Source: RYN-133 sp963754285
GTDB taxonomy: Bacteria > Actinomycetota > Actinomycetes > Mycobacteriales > Jatrophihabitantaceae
NCBI GenBank assembly: GCA_963754285.1
Contig: CAVWFN010000004.1
Span: 124,001 to 188,000, forward strand
Direction of reading: 5' to 3'
DNA: 64,000 nucleotides
Part shown: positions 28,556-39,075 of the stretch, one piece after another
Layout: each line of letters begins with the position of its first letter
Position numbering within the stretch: position 1 is the first letter of the stretch
Notes under the pieces: generated by a model
The model's input: the letters and a program-made list of their open reading frames with translations, nothing else
Told to the model about the DNA's origin: nothing
Databases searched by the model: none
Position numbers and translations under genes: made by a program

Positions 28556-29794
28556 GTGACTGTGCAGAACTGGGCCCGCAACATCACCTTCGCCGCGCAG
28601 CAACTCCACCGGCCGACGACGGTGGACGAGCTGCAGCACCTGATCGCGGATCTTCCCCGCGCACGGGCGCTCGGCACCGGACACTCGTTCAACCGCGTCG
28701 CCGACACCACCGGTGATCTGATCAGCACCGTCGACCTGGACGTGCCGATCGTGATCGACCCGTCCGCACGCACGGTCGAGGTCGGTGGCGGGGTGCGCTA
28801 CGCCGAACTGGCCGTGCGACTCGACGAGGCGGGCTGGGCGCTGCCGAACCTCGGATCGCTGCCGCACATCTCGATCGCCGGCGCCTCGGCGACCGGCACC
28901 CACGGCTCGGGCATCGCCAACCGGTGCCTGGCCGCCGGCGTGGCTGCGGTCGAGTTCGTGCAGGCCGACGGAGAGCTCGTCCGAGTCAGCCGCGGTGACG
29001 CCGACTTCGGCGGGTCGGTGCTCGCGCTCGGCGCGCTGGGCGTCGTCACCCGCATGACGCTCGACATCGTCCCGAGCTACGACCTGCGCCAGAGCGTGTG
29101 GGTCGACGCGCCGCTCGACACCGTCCTCGACCGCCTCGACGAGGTCATGGGCGCCGGGTACAGCGTCAGCCTGTTCACCACCTGGTCGCGGCGCGGCGTG
29201 ATCGACATGGTCTGGGCCAAGGCAGCCGCCGATGCCGATCCCGTCGACGGACGGGCCTGGGGCGCCACTGCGGCGCAGGAGCCGATGCACCCGATCGCCG
29301 GCGAGGACCCGATCGCCGCCACCGAACAGCTCGGCGTCCCCGGGCCGTGGCATGCACGCCTGCCGCACTTCCGCGCCGAATTCCGCCCGAGCGCCGGCGA
29401 CGAGCAGCAAAGCGAGTACCTCATCGCCCGCGAGAACGGCGCTGCCGCGATCGCGGCCCTGGGCGCCGTGGAGTTCGGCACGGCGCTGCAGGTGTGCGAG
29501 ATCCGCACGATCGCAGCCGACGACCTGTGGCTCAGTCCGTGCCACGACCGCGACACCCTCGCGCTGCACTGCACGTGGGTCGCCGACGACGAGCGCGTGC
29601 AGCCCGCGGTGGCGGCCGTCGAGGCAGCGCTAGCGCCCTTCGACCCCCGGCCGCACTGGGGCAAGGTGTTCGGGATGCCCGCGGCCGACGTGCGGGCGCG
29701 CTACCCGCGCCTGGGCGAGTTTGCCGGGCTGGCCGAGCGGCACGACCCGCAGCGGCGCTTCGGCAACGCGTTTCTGGAGACCTTCGTCTACTGA
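28556..29794 (+). CDS. Alditol-oxidase-like FAD oxidoreductase
   Basis: 412 residues of the vanillyl-alcohol-oxidase fold. ALGTGHSFNRVADT and LPNLGSLPHISIAGASATGTHGSG carry the FAD-binding region with the His used for covalent FAD in Streptomyces AldO. The C-terminal HFRAEFRPSAGDEQQSEYL, CEIRTIAAD and RPHWGKVF closely follow AldO, which oxidises xylitol/sorbitol to aldoses with O2. It starts at GTG 28556, 18 bases after tam, so the two may be co-transcribed. Confidence 0.87.
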   Translation: MTVQNWARNITFAAQQLHRPTTVDELQHLIADLPRARALGTGHSFNRVADTTGDLISTVDLDVPIVIDPSARTVEVGGGVRYAELAVRLDEAGWALPNLGSLPHISIAGASATGTHGSGIANRCLAAGVAAVEFVQADGELVRVSRGDADFGGSVLALGALGVVTRMTLDIVPSYDLRQSVWVDAPLDTVLDRLDEVMGAGYSVSLFTTWSRRGVIDMVWAKAAADADPVDGRAWGATAAQEPMHPIAGEDPIAATEQLGVPGPWHARLPHFRAEFRPSAGDEQQSEYLIARENGAAAIAALGAVEFGTALQVCEIRTIAADDLWLSPCHDRDTLALHCTWVADDERVQPAVAAVEAALAPFDPRPHWGKVFGMPAADVRARYPRLGEFAGLAERHDPQRRFGNAFLETFVY

Positions 29795-30668
29795 CCGGAC
29801 CGGGTGCGGGCCACTGTCCTTGTGCTTGCCCGTTGTGCTTGCCCTTGTTGTCGCCGGGCCCGACCGGGACGGACGCCGACGGTGCCGGCCGGCCACCGTC
29901 GGCATCGCCCGGACCGGCCGGATGCGGCGGATGCGTTGGATGCGCGGGATGCATTGGATGCGCCGGATGCGTTGGATGCGCCGGATGCGCTGGATGCGCC
30001 GGATGCGCCGGATGCGCCGGATGCGCCGGATGGGTCTTGGACGCAGACGGTGAGACGAGCGAGGGCGAGGAATCGGGGCTCGGCCCGGGCGGCGAGGTCG
30101 GGGGCGATTTCGGTACCGATCCAGGTGCCGATCCCGGTGCCGCGGGCGCTGTCGATCTCCGTGCCGCGGGCGCGGTCGATCTCGGCGTCGACGGCGATCC
30201 GCTCGGCGACCCGGTGCCCGTTCGCGGCGCGGTCGGGGACGAGTTGTGGCCCGCAGACGGCGTCGCGCGCGGGTGGGTCGGCTGCCCGGGCGGCGGTCCC
30301 TCGGACGGGTGGGACGGCTGCCGATGGGTCGGCACCGGTTCGATGTGGAACGGCGTCACCGTGTTGACGATCTTCGAGATGAGCCGCTGCGCAGAGGCCG
30401 GCAGATTGTGGGTGGCGGCACCGGCGACGAGCAGCGCGATCACCGCGGCCGCGACGGTCAGCGACGTGAGCACCCGGTGGCGGCCCAGCGGAACGTGCAC
30501 GCGCTCGCGTGGCGCGCGCGGCACCGGCACCGCGCCCGCCAGCATCGCGTCGAGGTCCGGCGAGGGTGCGGGGCTCGCCACGTCGGCGAGGTTGCGCAGC
30601 TCGTCCAGGAAGTCGACGACCGCCGGGTCGTTGATCATCTCGTCCACGTCATCGTCCGGCCGGCTCAT
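29532..30668 (-). CDS. Single-pass membrane protein with (His-Pro-Ala) repeats, likely anti-sigma partner
   Basis: ATG overlaps the sigma gene stop (ATGA). The cytosolic N-terminus (residues 1-60, acidic, no HxxxCxxC zinc site) resembles the anti-sigma-D type more than ZAS factors. One membrane helix (VLTSLTVAAAVIALLVAGAA, about 66-85) follows, then a long Pro/Ser-rich outer segment with about a dozen His-Pro-Ala triplets. The true 3' end is uncertain. An extra G in a GGG near 29838 may break the frame, and the visible end runs 260 bases antisense into the alditol-oxidase gene. Confidence 0.65.
   Translation of the reverse strand: MSRPDDDVDEMINDPAVVDFLDELRNLADVASPAPSPDLDAMLAGAVPVPRAPRERVHVPLGRHRVLTSLTVAAAVIALLVAGAATHNLPASAQRLISKIVNTVTPFHIEPVPTHRQPSHPSEGPPPGQPTHPRATPSAGHNSSPTAPRTGTGSPSGSPSTPRSTAPAARRSTAPAAPGSAPGSVPKSPPTSPPGPSPDSSPSLVSPSASKTHPAHPAHPAHPAHPAHPAHPTHPAHPMHPAHPTHPPHPAGPGDADGGRPAPSASVPVGPGDNKGKHNGQAQGQWPAPGPVSRRRSPETRCRSAAAGRAARPARQTRPGAGSAPARRPRASRTPCPSAAGGRRALALPRRPPPRAARARRRRPTCSAARGCRGRGTD
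29920..30036 (-). repeat. Nine-base tandem repeat coding His-Pro-Ala
   Basis: About thirteen units of GGATGCGCC (variants GGATGCGTT, GGATGCATT) in perfect nine-base phase, inside the membrane-protein gene. In-frame length change by slippage is likely. Confidence 0.9.
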
Positions 30669-31219
30669 TGGGTTACCTGCCGGTCATTGAGCACCGCGCG
30701 CAGGGCGATCAGCCCGCGCCGCTGGAGCTGCTTGATCGCGCCCGGAGAGCGGCCCATCACGCTCGCCACCTGGTCGATCGACAGGTCGGCGATGATCCGC
30801 AGGCGGATCACCTCGCGCTGATCGGGCGGCAACTGGGCGAGCACGTCCTGGACACGTTGCGCGGCAATGCGCTGCAGGGCGTCGTCCTCGGCCGAAGGAA
30901 CCGGCCGATCGTCCGCGCCGGGTTCGTACTCGACGGTCCGAGGCCGGCGCGCCTGGCTGCGCCGGTCGTCGACCATGCGGGCGTGGGCGACGCTGAACAC
31001 GAGCGTGCGCAGCCCGGCGGCGCCACCACGCAGGTGCGCGAGCTTGGGCAGCACGGCAAGGAACACCTCGCTGGTCGTGGCCTCGGGATCGCTGACTCCG
31101 CGGGAGCGCAGGTAACCGAGGACGGTGGGGGCTAGGGCCTCGTACACGTAGCGCAGCGCGTCGGGTTCACCGGCGCAGGCAGCGGCGACGACCTCGTCGC
31201 CGAGCTCCGGCCTGCTCAT
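30665..31219 (-). CDS. ECF-type RNA polymerase sigma factor
   Basis: 184 residues with region 2 (VSDPEATTSEVFLAVLPKLAHLRG...TLVFSVAHARMVDDRRSQ) and region 4 (LPPDQREVIRLRIIADLSIDQVASVMGRSPGAIKQLQRRGLIAL). ATG 31217-31219. Overlap with the next membrane protein gene supports a sigma/anti-sigma pair resembling SigD/RsdA. The target promoters cannot be read from this window. Confidence 0.92.
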   Translation of the reverse strand: MSRPELGDEVVAAACAGEPDALRYVYEALAPTVLGYLRSRGVSDPEATTSEVFLAVLPKLAHLRGGAAGLRTLVFSVAHARMVDDRRSQARRPRTVEYEPGADDRPVPSAEDDALQRIAAQRVQDVLAQLPPDQREVIRLRIIADLSIDQVASVMGRSPGAIKQLQRRGLIALRAVLNDRQVTQ

Positions 31220-31390
31220 ATGACCTCGTCCGCTCGCCGCCAACGCTTCGAATTCCGGCCGGCGCGTAACGCGCAGACCGCCACCGACGATGACGGTAGT
31301 GCCCGAAGGGTTGGGGACCCCCGTTCCTGTCCAGCCGGAGAGCATCCGGTCGACCGGCCGTCGCAGGGTAACCGCCGGTCAACGGACGGA

Positions 31391-31432
31391 CTCAGCCGCG
31401 GTATCGGCAGCGCCGCTGGTACCGCGGCTGAG
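31391..31432 (-). terminator. Hairpin downstream of topA
   Basis: Perfect 13-bp arms CTCAGCCGCGGTA (31391-31403) and TACCGCGGCTGAG (31420-31432) with a loop that itself holds CGGC/GCCG. It starts 20 bases after the topA stop. No T-run follows, as is common in high-GC terminators. Confidence 0.7.
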
Positions 31433-31451
31433 TTCTTCAGCCAGGTGCTCG

Positions 31452-34172
<2,721 letters not shown>

Positions 34173-34291
34173 GTGGTGCTCCCGTCGATGTTGATTACCT
34201 GTCAGTTGCCTACCAGTCGCGGACGGTACAGGACGGGCGCAACCGGCACGTGTCGTCGCCGACACACCTCACAGGGAGGGGCCGGACGTGG

Positions 34292-34855
34292 TCAGTGTTC
34301 GCGGGGCCAATCGGCGCCCTCCGGCGCGGCGCCGACGAGTTCGACCAGGCGGCGCAGCCGCTTGGCGGAGGTGATCCGCCAGCCCGGGCCGGGGCGCTGG
34401 CTGAGCGACACGGCGGCCAGGCCGTGCCGCGACAGCTGCGAGCCGGCGGCCATGTGCAGCGGGCTGTCGGGACGCGCCGTGGCGAGCAGGTAGCCGGTCT
34501 CGTCGGTGCGGCCGGACGCGATCGTCCACAGCCGCAGGCCCGCGGCGGTGAGGTCGAAGCCCGGCGGCGGACCCTCGTTCGCCCCACTGCTCCAGCGCGA
34601 TGCGTGCGGCATCAGCGCGGCGGCGAAGCCCGTCCGCACGCTCCAGCCGCCCTCGGCGACGACGGTGTCACCGCCGACACCGCGTGCCTCGAACTCCTCG
34701 CCCAGCGCGTCGGCACGCCAGCGGTCGGCCACCACGACCGAGAGCCGCGCGGACGGCCCGCTGCGCACCCAGTGCCCGCCGGCGAGCAGCACCCCGTCGA
34801 GATCGACGAGTTCCGGGGTCGTCGCAGCCGCGCCGAACAGCGAGAACTGCGACAT
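34292..34855 (-). CDS. Conserved actinobacterial protein of unknown function
   Basis: 187 residues, no signal peptide or membrane helix. It begins MSQFSLFGAAATTPELVDLDGVLLAGGHWVR and contains RLSVVVADRWRADALGEEF and a C-terminal GPGWRITSAKRLRRLVELVGAAPEGADWP. ATG 34855 has GGAG seven bases upstream. It sits between hppA and topA on the same strand. I know such proteins only as hypothetical; no function is inferred. Confidence 0.75.
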   Translation of the reverse strand: MSQFSLFGAAATTPELVDLDGVLLAGGHWVRSGPSARLSVVVADRWRADALGEEFEARGVGGDTVVAEGGWSVRTGFAAALMPHASRWSSGANEGPPPGFDLTAAGLRLWTIASGRTDETGYLLATARPDSPLHMAAGSQLSRHGLAAVSLSQRPGPGWRITSAKRLRRLVELVGAAPEGADWPREH

Positions 34856-34875
34856 CACTCCGTACTCCCGTTAAT

Positions 34876-34940
34876 GCGACTTTGACCCCGCAGCGGTTGT
34901 GATTCGCCGGGAATCACAACCAGTACAGGGTCAAAGTCGC
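34876..34940. repeat. Long two-segment inverted repeat (GCGACTTTGACCC)
   Basis: Outer arms GCGACTTTGACCC (34876-34888) and the exact complement (34928-34940) are 13 bp. Inner arms GGTTGTGATTC (34895-34905) and GAATCACAACC (34911-34921) are 11 bp around a GCCGG loop. Six unpaired bases lie on each side between them. It is 12 bases after the hppA stop and may also end that transcript. Confidence 0.85.
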
Positions 34941-34951
34941 GGTGCGCAGGG

Positions 34952-37258
34952 TCAGGCGGCAGTGGTGGCCTTGGTCGGCTCTGCGGCCGGCTCGTCGCCC
35001 ATCGAAACCTTGCGCCGCTTCGACACGATCACGGCCGCCGCGATGATGGCGAACGCGATGATCGCGATCACGGCGCGGACACCGTTGTTCTTGTCGGTGC
35101 CCGAGCTGAACTCGATCACGGCCGGTGCGATCAGGACCGCGACCAGGTTCATCACCTTGATCAGCGGGTTGATCGCCGGGCCGGCGGTGTCCTTGAACGG
35201 GTCGCCGACGGTGTCGCCGATGACGGTCGCAGCGTGCGCCTCGCTGCCCTTGCCGCCGTGCAGGCCGTCCTCGACCATCTTCTTCGCGTTGTCCCACGCG
35301 CCGCCGGAGTTGGCGAGGAACACGGCCATCAGCACACCGGCGGCAATGGCGCCGGCGAGGTAACCGGCGAGCGGGCCGGCGCCGAAGGCGAAGCCGATCG
35401 TGATCGGCGCGAAGATCGCGAGCAGGCCCGGGGTGGCGAGCTCACGCAGCGAGTCCTTGGTGCAGATGTCGACCACAGCCGCGTAGTCGGGCTTCTCGGT
35501 GAAGTCCATGATCCCGGGCTTGTCGCGGAACTGCTTGCGCACCTCGAACACGACGCGTCCGGCTGCACGGCCGACGGCCGCGATCGCCAGACCGCTGAAC
35601 AGGAACACAGCGGCCGCACCGATGATCGCGCCGACGAGGATGTTCGGCGACACGATCAGGAAGTTCTGGTCGGAACCGTGGTACTTGATCACCGCGTTGG
35701 CGACCGCGTCGGTGAACGAACCGAACAGTGCGGTCGCGGCGAGCACTGCCGTCGCGATCGCGATGCCCTTGGTGATGGCCTTGGTGGTGTTGCCGACTGC
35801 GTCGAGGTCGGTGAGCACGCGCGCACCGTTCTCGTCGATGTCGCCGCTCATCTCGGCGACGCCCTGGGCGTTGTCGCTGACCGGGCCGAAGGTGTCCATC
35901 GACACGATGACGCCGGCGGTGGTGAGCAGGCCCGTTCCGGCGAGGGCGACGGCGAACAGCGAGACGCCGATCGACCCGCTGCCGAGCAGGAACGCGCCGA
36001 ACACGGCGAGCGCGATCAGCACGGCGGTGTAGACGGCCGACTCGAGCCCGAGCGCGATGCCGGACAGGATGACCGTGGCCGGACCGGTGCGCGAGGTGTC
36101 GGCGACGTCCTTGACCGGACGGCGGATCGTGTCGGTGAAGTAGCCGGTCAACTGCTGGATGACGACCGCGAGCACGATGCCGATCAGCACCGCGACGAAC
36201 GCGATCACCTTCGGGTTGCCAGTGGCCGAGATGCCGTCGGCGAAGCCGCTGAACTTCCCCGGCAGATAGGTGAAGGCGAGAATCGCGACGAGCACGAGCG
36301 AGGTCGCCGCCGAGATCATGAAGCCGCGGTTGATCGGCACGAGGCCGTTGCGGTCGCTCGCGCGCAGCTTCGTGGTCAGGATGCCGACGACGGAGCTGAT
36401 GATGCCGATGCCGCCGATGATGAGCGGCAGCATGAGGCCCTTGGCGCCGAACGCGGTCTGACCGAGGATCAGCGCTGCGACCAGCGTGACGGCGTAGGAC
36501 TCGAACAGGTCGGCTGCCATGCCGGCACAGTCACCGACGTTGTCACCGACGTTGTCGGCGATGGTCGCGGCGTTGCGCGGGTCGTCCTCGGGGATGCCGG
36601 CCTCGACCTTGCCGACCAGGTCGGCGCCGACGTCGGCAGCCTTGGTGAAGATGCCGCCGCCGACACGCATGAACATGGCGAGCAGGGCGCCGCCGAAGCC
36701 GAAGCCTTCGAGCACGGTCGGCGCGTGGCTGTTGAAGGTGAGCAGCACGATGCTGGCCCCGAGCAGGCCGAGGCCGACCGTGAGCATGCCGACGATGCCG
36801 CCGGTGCGGAACGCGATGTGGAAGCCGCGCTCGGAACCGCCGTTGCGCGCCGCCGCAGCGACGCGGACGTTGGCCCGGGTCGCCATGGTCATGCCGATGT
36901 AGCCGACGGTCGCGGAGAACGCGGCGCCCACGAGGAAGAAGACTGCCCGGCCGATGCGCACGCTGGCGCCGCCCTCGTTGACGGGCAGCAGGAGCAGCAG
37001 CACGAACACGATCACGGCGAACACGCTCAGGGTGCGGAACTGCCGGTTCAAATACGCGGCTGCACCCTCTTGCACCGCCTTGGAGATGCTCTGCATCCCC
37101 TCGGTGCCCTGGTCGGCCTTGAGGACCTCCCTGACCAGGACGTATGCGTAACCGAGTGCGAGCAGGGCGAGGACGGCGAGGACGACGACCACGCCCTTCT
37201 GCCCGCCCGAAATGCCCGGAAGGGCTGCCACGTATGCGCCGGCGTGGTGCGCGACCAT
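34952..37258 (-). CDS. hppA: Membrane-bound proton-translocating pyrophosphatase
   Basis: Couples PPi hydrolysis to H+ export. 768 residues, about 16 helices. Catalytic motifs GGGIFTKAADVGADLVGKVEAGIPEDDPRNAATIADNVGDNVGD-type and the C-terminal GDTVGDPFKDTAGPAINPLIKV are intact. GNTTKA, with Lys where K+-dependent enzymes have Ala, marks the K+-independent H+-pumping subtype. ATG 37258 has AGAGG eight bases upstream. Confidence 0.95.
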   Translation of the reverse strand: MVAHHAGAYVAALPGISGGQKGVVVVLAVLALLALGYAYVLVREVLKADQGTEGMQSISKAVQEGAAAYLNRQFRTLSVFAVIVFVLLLLLPVNEGGASVRIGRAVFFLVGAAFSATVGYIGMTMATRANVRVAAAARNGGSERGFHIAFRTGGIVGMLTVGLGLLGASIVLLTFNSHAPTVLEGFGFGGALLAMFMRVGGGIFTKAADVGADLVGKVEAGIPEDDPRNAATIADNVGDNVGDCAGMAADLFESYAVTLVAALILGQTAFGAKGLMLPLIIGGIGIISSVVGILTTKLRASDRNGLVPINRGFMISAATSLVLVAILAFTYLPGKFSGFADGISATGNPKVIAFVAVLIGIVLAVVIQQLTGYFTDTIRRPVKDVADTSRTGPATVILSGIALGLESAVYTAVLIALAVFGAFLLGSGSIGVSLFAVALAGTGLLTTAGVIVSMDTFGPVSDNAQGVAEMSGDIDENGARVLTDLDAVGNTTKAITKGIAIATAVLAATALFGSFTDAVANAVIKYHGSDQNFLIVSPNILVGAIIGAAAVFLFSGLAIAAVGRAAGRVVFEVRKQFRDKPGIMDFTEKPDYAAVVDICTKDSLRELATPGLLAIFAPITIGFAFGAGPLAGYLAGAIAAGVLMAVFLANSGGAWDNAKKMVEDGLHGGKGSEAHAATVIGDTVGDPFKDTAGPAINPLIKVMNLVAVLIAPAVIEFSSGTDKNNGVRAVIAIIAFAIIAAAVIVSKRRKVSMGDEPAAEPTKATTAA

Positions 37259-37441
37259 GCAGATACCTCTCATTGAACGTCCCTCGTGGCGGGCACAACC
37301 CGACCACAAAGCCTCAGGTGAGGACGGCGCCCGCCGCACGCGGAATCCGCAGCGCTACGCGGGCTGTCTTGTCGGGCGGAGTCTAACCACAGGCTCAGTA
37401 TTCGGCCTGCGGGGGTGTGGGCTGTGTCTCGTGCGCAATAC

Positions 37442-37479
37442 CGCCATGACAGCGCCATGCCAGCGCCATGACCAGCGCC
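37442..37479. repeat. Short tandem repeat (GCGCCATGMCCA)
   Basis: Three imperfect 11-12-base units of CAGCGCCATG(A/C)C lie between the STAS gene stop and the hppA upstream region. The rest of this 230-base gap has no gene; a TTAGACTC box near 37380 could be an hppA -10 element. Confidence 0.5.
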
Positions 37480-37490
37480 GCGACCGGCGA

Positions 37491-37853
37491 TCAGTCGGCT
37501 TCGGCCTCGGCCGGTTCGTCCAGACCCGCAAGTGCGGCGTCGACGGTGTCGTAGATCTTGAACACGCCGTCCAGGCCGGTGATGGTGAACAGCTTGAGAA
37601 TGCGCTGGTGAGTGCAGACCAGCGGCAACACCGCGCCACGCTCGGCGGCAGCGGTGCGAGCTGCGACCAGTGCGCCCAGCCCGGTCGAATCCAGGAAACC
37701 GACCTCGCTGAGATCGACGACGACTGACGAGCCGTCCTGCAGCAGCTCGGTAAGCCCGTCGCGCAGCGCGGGCGCGGCGTAGACGTCGACCTCGCCGTCC
37801 ACGGCGACGACGGGAACGTCCCGAATTCCTTGCTTGGTTACCGAAAGCTCCAC
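37491..37853 (-). CDS. STAS-domain anti-sigma factor antagonist
   Basis: 120 residues. GFLDSTGLGALVAA carries the phosphorylatable Ser of anti-anti-sigma proteins. It would bind and sequester a GHKL anti-sigma kinase when dephosphorylated. GTG start with GGAGGA upstream. No kinase or sigma partner is adjacent, so the pathway is unknown. Confidence 0.9.
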   Translation of the reverse strand: MELSVTKQGIRDVPVVAVDGEVDVYAAPALRDGLTELLQDGSSVVVDLSEVGFLDSTGLGALVAARTAAAERGAVLPLVCTHQRILKLFTITGLDGVFKIYDTVDAALAGLDEPAEAEAD

Positions 37854-37945
37854 GCGGTTGCCATCCTCCTCCGGCAGTGGGCAGTCCGTGACCAGGATTC
37901 ACCCGAGGTCTGAGTGTGCGCCCCTGGTTTCACGTTCAGCCTGCG

Positions 37946-38395
37946 TCAGCATGCCACAGACTCGTGCACGCAGACCGGCGCTGGGACTGAGGACGCGGTG
38001 AGATCGCCTGCAGGCCCCATCGGCAGCCGCCCGGCCCGCGCCCGCGCAGTCACCGAACTGCGGCCGACCACAGGCAGGTCGGGGTGCGCGATGACCTCGA
38101 CACGCACCGTGCCGGCGCGTGCGTCCGCGCTCAGCGATACCGCGCAGGTCAGCAGCGCTGCACCGTTCGCCGCAGCGATCTCGCGCGCGGCCGCACACGG
38201 ATCGCCGCCGGTGCCGATGGTGGTGGCGGCCGCGAGGGCGGCGAAGTCGGCGGCCGTCTCGGCGCGATGACGGGCCAGCACGGCGAGACTGCGGACGAGC
38301 ACGAGGACGCCCACCGCAAGCACCAGCGCACCGCACCCGAGCACCCACACCGCGGCCGCGCCCCGATCTCTCTCGCCGTTTCGCAAGCTCGTCAC
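37946..38395 (-). CDS. Rv3654c-like TadE-type pseudopilin
   Basis: 149 residues. An N-terminal RGAAAVWVLGCGALVLAVGVLVLVRSLAVLARHRAETAADFAALAAA helix matches the TadE-like protein that ends mycobacterial tad loci (Rv3654c family). A Cys pair in the outer part may form a disulfide. GTG start overlaps the TadE stop as GTGA. Third of three pilin-type genes on this strand. Confidence 0.85.
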   Translation of the reverse strand: MTSLRNGERDRGAAAVWVLGCGALVLAVGVLVLVRSLAVLARHRAETAADFAALAAATTIGTGGDPCAAAREIAAANGAALLTCAVSLSADARAGTVRVEVIAHPDLPVVGRSSVTARARAGRLPMGPAGDLTASSVPAPVCVHESVAC

Positions 38396-38757
38396 GGCGG
38401 CACCGGGACCGCGGTGCCGGCCGCGCCTTCCCGGGCGGCAACCGCCTGCTCGGTGATCTCGACCGCTGGCAGGAACGGCACCAGCAGGTGTGCCCGGATC
38501 GTGACGACGGCCCGCACCGACGCACCGTCGCCGGAGACCTGAACGCGCGCCCCCGGCGCCACCTCGCCGCCGATACGAACACCGTCGTCGGATCGTGCGG
38601 CTGCGCGGGCGGCCTCCCGCGCGGCGTCCTGCGCCTGCAACCGGGCCGAGGCCACCGACACGACGCTGAGCGCGACGGCCAGCAGCACAACGAGCACCGG
38701 CAGGCTCGCGGCCAGCTCTGCGGTGACCATGCCGGCATCGTCGCGCTCAGAGCGCAT
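38392..38757 (-). CDS. TadE-family minor pilin
   Basis: 121 residues. GMVTAELAASLPVLVVLLAVALSVVSVASARLQAQDAAREAARAAA is a class III prepilin-like segment with Glu at position 5 of the mature helix, as in TadE/Rv3655c. Overlaps DUF4244 by 11 bases and the next gene by four. Part of the Flp/tad pilus machinery. Confidence 0.87.
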   Translation of the reverse strand: MRSERDDAGMVTAELAASLPVLVVLLAVALSVVSVASARLQAQDAAREAARAAARSDDGVRIGGEVAPGARVQVSGDGASVRAVVTIRAHLLVPFLPAVEITEQAVAAREGAAGTAVPVPP

Positions 38758-38947
38758 GCAGTGCCGACCTGACGATCGAGCTCAGAGTGGACGAGACGGC
38801 GTCGCTGCGCACGATCTTGTAGAGGACGACCGCGAAGGCGACCGCGGCGACGGTGCCAACCGCGTACTCGGCGGTGGTCATGCCCGCGTCGATCGCACTG
38901 CGGATCCGGTGGTGAAGCTTCTTGACGAGTTTCGATAGTCGAGTCAT
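38747..38947 (-). CDS. DUF4244 Flp-type pilin
   Basis: 66 residues. AGMTTAEYAVGTVAAVAFAVVLYKIV has the G/MTTAEYA prepilin cleavage and assembly motif of Flp pilins (mycobacterial Rv3656c type). The main pilus subunit candidate. It is normally next to tadC; here the dpp operon stands between them. A promoter must lie in the ~80 bases before it. Confidence 0.85.
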   Translation of the reverse strand: MTRLSKLVKKLHHRIRSAIDAGMTTAEYAVGTVAAVAFAVVLYKIVRSDAVSSTLSSIVRSALHAL

Positions 38948-39026
38948 GCGCACACGCAAACAGACGGCGCGCACCCGCGGGAGCCGAAGCGGCGCACTGT
39001 GGACGCCGCGGCCTGCTGTGGATAAA

Positions 39027-39059
39027 ACGGGGCCCGGCCGAAACTCGGCCGGGCCCCGT
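39027..39059. terminator. Strong terminator hairpin after dppA
   Basis: A perfect 15-bp stem, ACGGGGCCCGGCCGA with its complement, closes a three-base AAC loop. It lies 17 bases after the dppA stop and isolates the dpp operon from the downstream pilin genes. Confidence 0.9.
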
Positions 39060-39075
39060 CGTCAGGCAGGAATTA

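Noticed and set aside
29920..30036. Possible CRISPR array
   Set aside because: The units are contiguous nine-mers without spacers and code a His-Pro-Ala tract; it is a coding minisatellite.
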